A DNA stretch of 64,000 nt, taken from assembly GCA_037176905.1 (NCBI GenBank), contig JBBBWG010029198.1, positions 113,776-177,775 on the forward strand, written 5' to 3'. The notes under the pieces are model-generated. The model saw only the letters and a program-made list of their open reading frames with translations. It was not told where the DNA came from and made no database searches. The position numbers were made by a program, and so were the translations under genes. Shown in pieces: positions 11,363 through 23,417 of this stretch. Source of the DNA: Azolla pinnata (Eukaryota > Streptophyta > Polypodiopsida > Salviniales > Salviniaceae). Position 1 is the first letter of the stretch. Each line of letters opens with the position of its first letter.

Positions 11363-12795
11363 CGAATCGTAAGAATTGTAAATCTTATGATAAGAATCGT
11401 AAGAATCGTGAGAATCATAAGAAGGAAGAGGTAAAAGATGGACGGAGGAAGCAAAGAAGCACAGTAGAAGAAAGGAGAGAAGGGAGCAGAGATTTGACTA
11501 TGTAGCAATCAAACGCCTTTCGGCCTCGATGCTGTTTTATTCGGCGGAAATCCGGAAGTCTTTGCTGTGTGTAAAAAGGAAGCATAAAACCATGTAGCAA
11601 TCGATGCAAGTCTTTGTTGTGCGTAAAAGGAAAGCATATAACTGTGTAGCGATCGATGCCTTTTGGCCTCACTGCTGCTGTTTTCTGATTCGGCGGAATC
11701 GAAGTCTTTGTTTGTTTATGTGTCAGCTGGATTTTACAAGCAAGAAGGGGTGAAGCTGTTTGTTTTGTTTTCTTAAGAGCTTAGTTGCCGCAGACGGAAC
11801 AATTTTGCAACAACACAACATTCCAACTTCTAGGGCTAATTGCAACCGGTCCTTCAGGGTTTGAAGACGCAAATAACTAACAATTACACAAAAGGCAAGT
11901 TGCGAATGCTAGAAACATGTGAATGAATGTGACGTTGAATTGACCCGAATGAAGGCTAGATGTATATTAAAGCGTTTTCAAGGAGTTGATCAATAGAAAC
12001 TGCAGTGGCTATTCTGGAAGGGAGTTGGTTTTGATGTTAAGAGGACAATATAATCTAATAACTGGGCTCTCCAATGCTATGGTTAAGAAAAAGCTTTTTG
12101 TTTTCATAAGAATTGGAAAACACATTTGCTTGTTTTATTCAAATAACAATGGAAGTATAGTATAGAGATATCAACTCCCCCTCACTCCCTTGTTAGATAT
12201 TTCCACCTTCGACGACATAATCGAATGTTCGATTATTTATTATGCATTGCTTGAGTTAATCTAAAAGATAGTCAATGAATTTTTATTTTGAAAAAAAAAA
12301 CTTGTAACCGCTTTTGTTTTTATTGAAGAGAAGTTGATATTAACACCAGGTGTAAATGTCTTTGTTTCTTTGATACATCTCTGTCTTTCGGATTGTAGTT
12401 TTCCTCAAGATTGGGATGGTGTAAATAAGACTTCCAATCTCAACAACCAATGAGAACGGCTTGCCCATGCCCCTTCCCATGGGATTCGGATTTGTGACGT
12501 ATGGGCCCACACAACATAAGGACACAGATGGGCGATGGAGCTCTAGCACGTGGGCGATGGGCCCCATAATCATCATCATCATCATCATTGTTTTTTGTCA
12601 CCTAGCATTCTGAGTAGAACTGTGATATGAGATGGAGAGGGCGATGGACCCCATCATCACCATCATCATCACCACCACCACCCCCAAAATCAACCCTAAA
12701 CCCATGCTAGGCTAAGCTAGGTTCAGAATTTGCTGCCATCAAGACCAAGCTTTAATCCCTAAACCTAGACGCAAACATTTTTGAACAGGCAATCT
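11363..12795. other. Intergenic, no recognised gene
   Basis: Contains a partly duplicated segment (gtagcaatcgatgc...tttgttgtg...aaaaggaagcat at ~11500-11660) and a CAT run at 12560-12590. No coding structure with domain support was seen on either strand. Confidence 0.5.
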
Positions 12796-14200
12796 GCACT
12801 CAATGTAGTTCCTTTTGTTGAGAAAGTGATAGGGAGAGAAAGAGAGAGATGCTAACCAGGTGATGCCATATGTCAGTCGACTTGGAAATTGTCATGAAAC
12901 CTTGAACATTATGTTTCACCTAAACTTAAACTTGGGACCTTCTGATACACAATCCAATACCAAACCGTTCAAATAGCTTATCATTACATAAGATAACAAA
13001 GGCTACGTTTTGTAATATATTCATTATTATATAAGAGAAAACTCTAGATCATTCTAAATCATATTAGATTCATTTAAACCTAGAACATTCTAGAACATTC
13101 TAGAACGTTTTAGAACATTATAGAGACTCTACTCTATAAAAACTTATAAATATAAGCATATAGATATTCTCAAATCAATTCGAATTAGTACTAGTCTTAA
13201 GCTCCTGAAATTTACATTATATCTAACTCCTCTTATATTCATTCTATTCTAATATATATATTCTTCTCTTATCAATTCTTTCTCATATCTTCTTCTATTC
13301 TCTTACATCTTTTTTCAATCTTTTGCTTAGTTCTAATAGAAACTTCTTTGGCTGGATTATTCCCTAGACTAGTTTATTTAGCTGGGAAGTTACAATTCAA
13401 TGTAGTTCCTTTTGTTAAAAAAATAAAGGGGGGAGAGAGATGGATTCCAATATCAAGGAGACTGGATAATAAAGATGTTGAGTGAAGATGAATAATAGAT
13501 GCACAAAAAACACACCAAATTCTTAATGTGGAAAACCCCTCTCAAAGTGAGGGAAAAATCACGAGAGCTAGTCCAAGACCTCTTTTATTATAAAAAAAAT
13601 AAAAATAAATATAAGAGTGAAAGTTAAATTGTACTTACAAACACTCTAACATGTAATAATAAAAAACAAGAATAAAATCAATATGGCTCAAAAACTACAA
13701 GCAGTGATTAAAAAAAAAAGGTTGTAATGCCAACTCTTTGCCACAAGATGTAGAGTAGAAGTAAAGCCACCTTTTCCAAAAGGCGTGTCCTCTCAAACTC
13801 TACAACGGAGCCTTTTTATACACAAAATGTTCTCCCTTATTTCTAGTGTTTACTCCATTTAAAAATTATGGGAACATTTTATATGTTAATTAGAAAGTTA
13901 TCTTTGGGTGTCACTTAACTTTGATGCCCCTTTCTCATAGATACACACACACAAATATATAATTAAGCTTACTGTGAATACATTTGGTTTAATATAATAT
14001 CTTAACATAGTTTCTTAAATGGACAACCTATATGATGTATCTCTCCACAATTTGAAGCTAGAAGATCTTATCAAATTGTTATATAAGTGTATTATCAATG
14101 CATTTGGATTTGATTTCCTTTGTATCAGGTTTGTTGTAGGTGGATTCGAGTGCTATAACAAATGTGGGATTGATGTTTGATATTCACAGTTGGAGGCAGA
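12796..14200. mobile_element. AT-rich LTR-retrotransposon-like fossil (possible Copia LTR pieces)
   Basis: An AT-rich stretch with features seen in plant Copia LTRs: a TATA-bearing segment near 13120-13150 followed by a T/C-rich tail to ~13330, and a segment near 13520-13600 with the gtggaaaacccctct type wording common in such LTRs. An imperfect direct repeat beginning caatgtagttccttttgtt occurs at ~12799 and ~13398. No protein-coding parts were recognised, so at most these are solo or partial LTRs, old and eroded. Boundaries are approximate. Confidence 0.3.
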
Positions 14201-15329
14201 GAAACTAAATCATATTTAAACTCTAAATATTGTTCACAAGTTCCATTCTAAAAGCCTATGGTTTGTCTTCTTGAATGTCTTTCTTTATATAGTCTTTGTA
14301 CCACCCGTTAAAGTTGCTTTTGATCGAATAACGCTTCCACAAATACTATTAGAGACTCTGACATGTCTTGCTTTCTAATTAATGATCGTTTCTTGAGTAA
14401 AATTCAAAGAATTCAAAGAATTCAAAGATCTTGATAGTATACAAATCTTGCCATTTATATTGCTATAGATCCCTCGCAATTAATTAAACAATGGAGATCG
14501 AGAGTTCAACCCTCTATCACCCCATTTTACAATGATTGGTCTCATAGGTCATATCTGACCTTAAGACAATAATAATAATAATAATAATAAACTTGAAATC
14601 CAAACTACTCTAGATGAGGCGACTTTGTGATATAAGAAGTACACAACTTTGTGAGGTGTTTTAATACTAAATGAGGCAAATTTAGGGACAAAGTTCTTAT
14701 AGAACATTATTGTGCTCCTCTCTCTCTCTCTAATAAGAGATGATGATTATGACAATAAGCGTGACCACGGTGATAAACAACGAAGGGGTAAAAGCATGGG
14801 AATGTAAACAATCAGCAATGTCCAAGACATTTTGGTTTAACTAACTAAAATTTATATAATCTTTTATTTTATCCTTTGTGTCTAGACTTGAATAGGTAAA
14901 AAGAAGCTTGAGATTTATTGAATGACTGTCAGGCTGCAACACAGCCAGATCGGTGTTTACATTCTCATGCTTTTGACCCGAAGATTTATTCTCGAGTTCC
15001 AGCTCAAATTCGAGCGACAACAACATAGGTTAACTAGTTTGTATAGATTGGAGTACATATGGGACCTGCAATTAGCATGCAATTGTCGCAAATGAAGCTC
15101 TTAGAATTCGTACTTACACTGATTAAATTTCCACTCGTGATATCGAGACAAACTAATGTGCGATTCGTGTGCTGCCGATGAGCCGAATGCGCAGCACACG
15201 AATCCCCTCTAATTATTTCTATAGCAGCCAAAGCTAGTTAGTACATGGCAGGTTTGCTGAAACCACTGCTCATGAAACCGGGGAACTAGTTTATAATGCA
15301 GTGCGTAATAATTAGTTGATCAGCTGCTG
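14200..15329. other. AT-rich intergenic / NAC gene 3' flank
   Basis: AT-rich DNA with an (ATA)n run near 14568-14590 and a (CT)n run near 14719. The right part, just beyond the NAC stop codon, is probably its 3' UTR. No gene was recognised. Confidence 0.5.
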
Positions 15330-18269
15330 CTACCTTGTGAAGTTCCACAGATGATCAAGCAGCTGATCACAGGAGGCATTGCAATTGGTATAAAACGATG
15401 ATGATGATGATGATGCTGATGATGGGTAATTCAGTATGCTGCTGTACATCGGATCAGCTAGCTGCTGGAGCAGCGGATCATGATCATATAGCAGCCAATT
15501 GGTGGGCTGGTTCTGTATCATTATGCTCTTGCTCAAGCTCAGGATTTGATCTTCGACATTGAGCTGCAGCGGCGCCGCCTGCTGGGGGCTGCTAATTATG
15601 CTTTGCTGCTGCAAGATCGAAGGCGCAGGATGATGATTGTGATGATGCAGATGATCAGGATGATGATGATGATGATGATGATCAGCAGGATAATGATGAT
15701 GATCAGGATAATGATGATGATGATGATGATCAGGATGATGATGATGATGATGATCAGGATGATGATCGGAGCCGAAGATCATTGACTGCAGCTGCTGATC
15801 GGCGGAATCATCGGCATGATCTGCATGATGATGATCATGCTGATGATGGCGACGATGGTGCTGATGATGATCGTGAGGATGGTGCGGATGATGGTTACGA
15901 TGGTGCGGATGATGGTTACGACGGTGATCCGGCCGGTGAACCTCGGCCGTCGATCGGCCGCCGCCGGCGTCGTCGTGGCGCCCATCGCCGCCGTACAGCT
16001 GGCCCCACGCCGACCGTAGGATCGGATCGTACTCTTGATCGTCCAGTTCCATGGCCAGATCATGGGCGGCTAGCAGTCGATGATGCTCGCCACCATCGTC
16101 ATCATCACCACCGTCACCATCATCACCATCACCACCGTCACCATCATCACCATCACCACCGTCACCGTCATCACCATCGCCACCACATGCATGATCATGG
16201 CTCCTGCTACGTCGATCGATGCCGCCATCATCACCACCGCCACCACCATCATCGTCATCCTCTCCGCCGCCATCGTGATCACCATCATGATCGTCGTCGT
16301 CGTCGTCGTCCTTGCAGCATATCAACGACGGCAGCTGATCATGATCGATCAACGCATGGCCCAATGCGCCGGTTGCAGCGGCGGCGCGGGGCGGATGATG
16401 ATGATGATGATGATGATGGTGGAGATGATGATGATCGTGAGGGTGAGGATGAGGATGATGGTGCTGATGCTGATGATCATGATGATGGTGTTGATGATGA
16501 TGATCATGAGGAGGATGATCCCGCGACTCAGTACTATGATGATCCAGTACGAGGCTGCGATTCTCCATGGGAATATACTCGTTCTGCTGCTTGATCAGCT
16601 GCAGCTGCTGCTGCTGCTCCCGCCGATCATCGCCATCGCCATCGCCATCGCCATCGCCTTCAGATTTGTTGATGCTGCAACGATTCGGCGTTGATAATGC
16701 CCGATGATCGCCCGATCTAATTACCATCGCAATCTGGCGCCCGGTCATTCCATCGCCCTGCGGATCGCTGATCACGCCCGCACAATGATCGGCCCGCGAT
16801 CCTGATTCATGAGCGGATGTGATGATTCCCTGCAGTTTCCGATCAGCAGATCGCAGCCGCGGCGGCGCCTTTGATCGCGGGCGAGCGCGGATGATCTGCT
16901 TCGGCGCTCCGTTGCAGGCCGGCGGCGTTTCCTGATCTCGACGATCCGAGCGATCCCGACGACGTGCTGCGTGCTTATCAGCTGCATGATAAGCAGTGGG
17001 CAGCCCAACGCGCTTATGATAAGCACGTGGACTGATCATCGCCTGAATGCCGGCGCCACCATCGTCATCATCGATGGCGTCGCCGTCATCACCATCGCCA
17101 CCACCATCACCATCGCCATCGCCATCGCCATCGCCATCGCCATCGCCATCGCCACCACCATCACCATCACCATCACCATCACCAACATCAATGATATCAT
17201 CGTCAATTCTGCCGCCGCTGGCGGCTGTCGTGTAAGCCTTCCGTCGACCCTTCGTGTGATGATGAAGATTCCGTTTCTTGAACACCCGGCAGACCACCCA
17301 TCCGCCCTCGACCTGCAGAATTGAATTAGCAGCCCATCAGTTCTACGAGTCAATGATCATGCTACCGGCATGACGGGAATTGAACTGAAGTATTGCATGA
17401 TCAATGCATCGATGTAATCGTTAGATGGTTTCATCGTACATGCATGCATGCATAGATAACATACTACGACATGCATGTGTTGTATGATTGAATGCATGCA
17501 TGCAGCAGCTGAAACTGATGATGGTGATCATCATCATCATCATCACCATGGGAGCTTGATTGATTACCGTGACTGATTAATTTACATTGTGATTAATAGG
17601 CTGGATGCGAGCTTCATTAACTACATTGTGATTAATAGGCTGGATGTGTGAGCTTAATTTATAACTACATTGCCATTAATGGGCTGGATATGAGCTTGAT
17701 TAACTAGATTGCGAAGAATAGCCTAAATGTGAGCTTGATTAGCAACATTGTGATTTATATATAGGCTGGATGTGAGCTTAATTAATTGGCCGCGCTGAAC
17801 TTTCAAGGAATTGCATTATATTGACGAATCATTGGCTGGATGCAGTGAGCTTGATTAAATTGCATTGTCAGTGATCATGAAAAGGCTTTGTCGTGGGATA
17901 TGATTAATGTCAAGCACGTGATGATTTGTGGGCTTGCAGATGAGAGAGAGCCTGATTAATGAGCTACATTGCATTAGGCCGGATCATGATGAAGCAGATC
18001 AGCTCGATTAAGAAGCCGCGACGTATAATTAGCAATTCAAGCATGATTAATCAGCGCCAACGATCATGGACACCATTGTATAAAACGGAGCTGGATTGAG
18101 ATCACGTACATAATTGCTGCTGCAATGAGGAGGATTTTGATGATCGAGGAGGCGGTACTCGTGCATGATCCACTCGGTCTTCTTGCCATGGGGGGCGCGG
18201 CCGCGGTAGAAGACCAGGGTCTTCCTCATGCCGATGATCACAGAACTAGTAGTAGTAGTAGTAGTACTT

Positions 18270-18318
<49 letters not shown>

Positions 18319-18835
18319 AGTTAGCACTGACAATAGTGGCTGCTGCAGATGAAGAATTAGAAGGCACAACTGCAGATGCCGCTGATGATACCAATGAGGA
18401 CGACGATGATGCAGGCGCAGATGAGGATGAGGATGAGGATGGTGGTGATGACAAGGATGATGAAAACGATGATGATGGTGGTGGTGCTGATGGTGATGAT
18501 GGTGGTGGTGATGGAAACGATGGTGATGATGATGATGGTGGTCGTAAAAACGATGATGATGAGGGTGGTGGTGCTGATGATGATGGTGGTGGTGGTGGTA
18601 AAAACGATGATGATGGTGGTGGTGAAAACGATGATGATGATGATGGTGGTAAAAACGATGATGATGATGGTGGTGAAAACGATGATGATGATGATGGTGG
18701 TGGAGACGACGACGACGAAGATGATGATGGTCGTAAAAACGATGATGATGATGGTGGCGGTGCTGATGATGATGATGGTGGCGGTGGTGGTGCTGCTGCT
18801 GATGATGATGAAAACGATGGTGATGATGACGATGG

Positions 18836-18867
<32 letters not shown>

Positions 18868-19998
18868 AAGGTGAAAACGATGATGATGATGCTAGAAACG
18901 ATGATGATGACGGTGGTGATGATGATGATGATGCTGGTGAAAACGATGATGTTAGAAACGATGATGATGGTGCTGATGGTGGTGCTGATGAGGATGATGC
19001 TGATGGTGAGGATGATGATGATGGTGATGGGGGTGATGGTGATGGTGGTGGTGATGGTGACGATGGTGAGGGGACATGAAGAACGGGCTTGTCGCGGCCC
19101 GTGGCCTTCCAGAAGCCCGCCATCGTCGCCCTGTTCGTCCGCTTCCCCGTCGGGTACTTCTTGTCCTTGTGGCTGAAGAAGTACCACGTCGTCGTCGTCG
19201 TCTGCTCTTCCTCCTCGATCTCCATCGCCATATCCTGCTGCTGCAGCTCCATCATCATCCCCCTCCTCCCGCCATAGCCATCTCCCCACTTTTCTGCCAT
19301 CATCATCATCATCATCATCATCAATATTGTCCGATCAGCGCTCAATAGATCGTCAGATCGTTTCCAATCGGCGATCCCTGCACAAAGAAAGGGCCTGATT
19401 CATCGGAAGCATCGATCGTTCCCCCCCCCCCCCAATTCTTACCGCGCAGGTCCCATGGCTCCAGCTTGTTGAGGTCGATCTCCGGGATGATCGCTACGGC
19501 TGCGGCGTCCACTAGCTCCCCGCCGCTGTGGTGCTGCAGCTTGCCATGGCGGCTGCTGCTGCTCGCCATGGATGCTACTTTGTTCCTGAGGTAGAAGCTC
19601 ACCAGTTCTTCGTCGGTGGGGTGGAATCGGAAGCCCGGCGGCACGACACGACGGCCTGCACCATGCGGAGGATGAGGATGAGGATGAGGATGAGGATGAA
19701 TCTGATCATCATGCTGCTGCTCAGGATGCTCCATCTTCTGCTGCTGGTTCTGCTGCTGATGATGATGATGAATCTGCTGCTGCTGCTGATGATGATGATG
19801 AATCTGATGATGATGCTGCTGCTGATGATGAATCTGATGATGATGATGATGATGCTGGTGATGCTGCTGGGGATGAATCTGATGAATCTGATGAATCTGA
19901 TGATGATGGGAGTGATTGCTGCCGCCGCCGCCGCCGCCATTGATGAGAATGCTGCTCGGATTAGCACTGTGCTCCATGCATTCATCGAAAGGATGCAT
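15330..19998 (-). CDS. VNS-class NAC transcription factor with repeat-expanded regions
   Basis: Three coding exons on the minus strand: 19443-19998, 18110-19293, 15330-17312; donors GTAAGA and GTACGT, acceptors GCAG and TGCAG; phases agree, giving 1240 residues from the ATG at 19998 (19977 also possible). NAC subdomains in order: [20 protein letters not shown] and [11 protein letters not shown] (exon 1), [19 protein letters not shown] and [10 protein letters not shown], then [18 protein letters not shown] and [10 protein letters not shown] (exon 2), and [13 protein letters not shown] (exon 3). This wording and the two intron positions fit the VND/NST/SMB (VNS) group, DNA-binding activators of wall thickening and root-cap or water-conducting cell fate. 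Normal members have ~350-400 residues. Here a His/Gln-rich N-terminus, a ~275-residue Ser/Pro block inside the NAC domain (plus strand ~18240-19075) and a long Asp/Gly/His-rich tail add the rest. The end, [10 protein letters not shown], looks like a conserved activation motif. Function of the expanded form is uncertain. Confidence 0.82.
15630..17190. repeat. GAT/CAT/CCATCG trinucleotide and hexanucleotide runs in NAC exon 3
   Basis: Long runs of GATGAT, CACCATCAT and GCCATC. In the NAC frame they give His-rich, Asp-rich and Gly-Asp repeat stretches. The runs are separated by unique sequence, so several independent expansions are likely. Confidence 0.9.
17560..17890. repeat. ~39-44 bp minisatellite in NAC intron 2
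   Basis: Units start with ACATTGTGATTAATA, then GGCTGGATGTGAGCTTGATTAA. Clear copies begin near 17584, 17623, 17667, 17706 and 17745, with more diverged ones to ~17880. The repeat lies wholly inside the 797 bp intron 17313-18109. Confidence 0.85.
18240..19075. repeat. Trinucleotide-rich (GAT/GGT/ACT) block
   Basis: An 830 bp imperfect microsatellite made of GATGATGGTGGT, AAAACGATGATGAT and ACT repeats. Read as the NAC coding strand it gives TCA/CCA codons (Ser/Pro). It opens long frames in other registers on both strands (Asp/Gly-rich on plus, Ile/Thr-rich on minus), which are shadows. Confidence 0.9.
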
Positions 19999-20022
19999 GA
20001 AGAGAGTCGAAGGCTTTCTTAC

Positions 20023-20560
20023 ACATACATATATATATATATAGACACAGTACATGCACGCACACATACATACATGCATGCATGCATGCACGCATGCATA
20101 CATACTATGGCCTGTGTATGTGCGTATGTATGTATGCATGTGTGCCGGCATAGGTGGAATGTATGTACATGTTCATGTGCTTGTACATACATGTATATCT
20201 TGCATGTGTGTACGTATGTACGTATGTGTGACTGTATGTGTGTATGTATGTAATGATTCCATGTGCGCACATGTCTATGTATATATATATATTTTTTGTA
20301 CATACACCATTGTAATGGAAGGGAGGATGTATGTATATGTACGCATGCATGCATGCGTACATGCATGGCGATGCGCATGATGCGGATGCGCCCATGTGTG
20401 TTTTCCCATGCCGTGGATGCCGAACGGGGTATGTATGCATGTGCGTGCGCGTGCAAGAATGCATGCATGCATGCATGTGCATGCGCATGGGGCGTGTGCG
20501 CCAGGCATGTATGGCATCATGCCACATACGTATACGGTATTCGTACGCTCGTGTGCACGC
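20023..20560. repeat. Alternating purine-pyrimidine tract (TA, CATG, GTAT, TGCA)
   Basis: Begins with a TATATA run at 20030-20042 and continues as ~500 bp of near-uninterrupted RY alternation rich in ATGCATGC and GTATGTATGT. It directly precedes the NAC start codon; the TA run may act as its TATA region. Several frames on both strands are open through it (Cys/Met/His/Tyr-rich) and should not be read as proteins. Confidence 0.9.
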
Positions 20561-20562
20561 CC

Positions 20563-21400
20563 TAAAACCCTAAAACCCTAAAACCCTAATCTTTAATAAC
20601 TGATTTAAGCTGAATTCCCGGCCCTAATCCCTAATAATTGACTTAAAACTATGGCTTCCAAAACCCTAAACCCCGATGACTTGACCTAAACCCGAAACCC
20701 TAATAATCGACTTAAGTATGGGTTCCAAAACCCTAAACCCTAATGACTTGACCTCAACCCTAAACCCTAATAATTGACTTAGCTATGGCTTCCAAAACCC
20801 TAAACCCTGATAACTTGACCTAAACCATAAACCCTCATGACTTTGACCTAAACCCTAAGCCCTAATAATTGACTTCACTATGGCTTCCAAAACCCTAAAC
20901 CCTGATGACTTGACCTAAACCCTAAACCCTAATAATTGACATAACTATAGCTTCCAAAACCCTAAACCCTGATGACTTTGACCTAAAACCTCAACCCTAA
21001 TAATTGACTAAAACTATGGCTTCCAAAACCCTAAACCCTGACGACTTGACCTAAACCCTAAACCCTTAATAATTGACTTAACTATGGCTTCCAAAACCCG
21101 AAACCCTGACGACTTGACCTAAACCCTAAACCCTTAATAATTGACTTAACTATGGCTTCCAAAACCCGAAACCTTGACGACTTGACCTAAACCCTAAACC
21201 CTAATAATTGACTTATCTACGACTTCCAAAGCCCTAAACTCTGATGATTGACCTAAACCCTAAACCCTAAGCCCTAAGTTCTAAACACTGACAACTGACT
21301 TAACTTGTGACTTACAGACCTAAACCCTCAACCCTAAAACCTTGAACCCTAAACCCCAAACCCTGATAAACTAACCTAACTGCAACTTGGAACCCTAAAT
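20563..21400. repeat. 67-68 bp telomere-derived satellite
   Basis: About nine copies of a unit reading TATGGCTTCCAAAACCCTAA, then ACCCTGATGACTTGACC, then TAAACCCTAATAATTGACT. Unit landmarks fall at 20651, 20718, 20785, 20880, 20947, 21015, 21083, 21152 and 21220, so the period is 67-69 with one longer step. Each unit holds three to four telomere heptamers. Confidence 0.92.
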
Positions 21401-21551
21401 GCTAACCCTAATACCTAACTTAACCCGATTTCGGGCCCTAAACCATGACTTTGTGATAACTGAGTGACTTAACCGACTTTGAGGGCTCTCTTTTGTGATC
21501 GAATCGGGCTCCATCCGATTTCCATTTTTTCCGTTTGTTTGTTTGTTTGTT

Positions 21552-21671
21552 TTAGACTGGCTCTGATCTGCGCCCCAGTTCTTTCGCTCGAATCAAATCC
21601 AACTTTTGTTGTTAGACTGGCTCTGATCTGCGCCCGAGTTCTTTCGCTCGAATCAAATCCAACTTTTGTTG
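21552..21671. repeat. 60 bp tandem duplication
   Basis: Two copies of a 60 bp block starting TTAGACTGGCTCTGATCTGC differ at one base. The unit is a multiple of three and leaves a + strand frame (21479-21901) open, but nothing else supports a gene there. Confidence 0.95.
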
Positions 21672-23417
21672 TTCGAATTCGAATTCGAATCCGGGCAGAG
21701 CAGAGCAGAGAAGGAACTGTTGGGCTCTGTCTGGCGATCGAACGAGGCCTTTACACAGACACGGACACAGACACAGACACAGACACAGACAGAATTCCAT
21801 TCCAATGTCTGGGACTTAGTAAAACTTCACAGGAAAAATTCCATTCCAAATTTCAGCTTTTTCCTTGTACACACACACACACACACTACTATTATGTATA
21901 AAGCGAGCTCGATGTCCGATGCATCAAATCCAGATGTCGGATAAGCTCAGCTCTTTTTTCCGGATTCCGAACTTCAGCTTTACTCTTTTGTTGTTGTTGT
22001 TGTTGTGGTGGTGTTGGTTGTTTTATTGTATTCACAGTTGGGACCAATAGTCTACAAGATGTAAGTCAGGTAAGGTTCCATATCCATGTGTAGCTAGCTG
22101 CTAGCTAGCCAAAAGCAGAAGAAGAAAAGAACAAGAGGAACAAGAGGAACAAGAAGAAGACAGAAGAGATCACCATTGTAATCATCAGTGGTGATCATCT
22201 GTATCTTCTTTTATGCCAAACTTCGGCTTTTCACACTTCCTTTGTTTTTTCACCAACTCTCTATTTTTCGGCCCCACTAGATATCTGTATGTATGCATGT
22301 ATGCGTTGTGAGAGGGTACATGAACCAATTTAAAGGCTAATTTTGAATGGTTTGTCAAACCCTGTAAAACCATCGCCCTCGTTTTCCAGAAGAAATATCC
22401 TTTCAATTAGTTATCAAAATAGTAAAAGCTAGATAAGAAAGAAGATTACAGTAGATATATAAAGAAGATCTGTCCAGAATATTCCGAAAGGTTTTAGGAC
22501 ATTTTGACAACTTTAGATATATATAAAAACCACGCAGGTTGTTCGAAATGAATCAATGTAAAAGGCTAATTTGAATGGGTTTCTGAAAGCCGTTACCAGA
22601 TCCATCTCTGCTAATAACCGCCGCCTTCAGATCATCGGCGTGGTAAGCGCCTTCAGATCACCGACCAATCGAATGTGTAAGGAAGGGGAATAACTGGGCA
22701 GCCCCATGTGCATTTCCCTGCACTCGCATTCTATCTGACATCCTCTCTCTCTCTCTCTCTGACCCAAATCCACCATCTGTTCTTCCTTTCTTCCTTGTAA
22801 GGCAGATTCTCTCTTCTCTTTTCTTCATCATCATCATCATCATCATCATCATCTTCATCATCTTCAATCTTCACCATGATCATCATCTTCATCTTCTTCA
22901 ATCTTCACCATCATCATCTTCTTCATCTTCATCTTCATCTTCATCTTCTTCTTCTTACTATGGTCATCAATCGATCGATCCTGGCACAAACTATGGCCAT
23001 CAATCGATCGATCGATCGATCGATGTATGCATGCATGTATCTAGCTCGCCCGAAACAATGTCGATCCAAATCTTCCTTCGGGGAGCATTCACGGTTTTTC
23101 TAGATTCATCGTCCGTATCGCCCTCGCCCCCACCCTCTCTCTATAGCAAGAACAAAAAAAATGCTTCTGACAAAGACGCCCGAGATCACAGAAAAAGCAA
23201 AAAAAAAAGAGAAAAGAAGAAAAGCCCAAGGCCAAGGGAAGATATGGTCCCAAGGGGCAGGGCCACCACCTCCCTGCCTTTTGTTCACAGTGCATATCCA
23301 TGTCTCTTCCCTTGTTGTTCGATTCTTCGCGAACCAAAGAAAAAAAACAAAAAAATCATGTCTAAGACATTGGCTTGTTGTGTGTCTTGGTTCAAGCCGA
23401 GGTCGAACTTTGCTTTA
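21672..23417. other. Low-complexity intergenic DNA
   Basis: Microsatellites dominate: (ACAGAC)n at 21753-21790, (AC)n at 21870, GTT run at 21990, (CT)n at 22745, CAT/CTT run at 22825-22955, and GATC runs near 22970-23020. No gene was recognised. Confidence 0.7.

Noticed and set aside
18240-19080. The Ser/Pro block as an intron of the NAC gene
   Set aside because: Not favoured because there is no good donor at the left junction (only GTTCTT or GTCCCC) and VNS genes have no intron here; it remains possible and is listed for testing.
15546-19277. Long open frames on the plus strand and in other minus frames across the NAC gene (for example 15782-16594 +, 18228-19079 +, 18357-19289 -)
   Set aside because: They are triplet-repeat shadows: Asp/Gly, Met/Ile or His runs with no domain. 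Only the NAC frame contains conserved unique segments and matching splice sites.
20019-20573. Many Cys/His/Met/Tyr-rich frames on both strands, resembling small cysteine-rich peptides
   Set aside because: They are translations of the ATGC/GTAT alternating tract in all registers.
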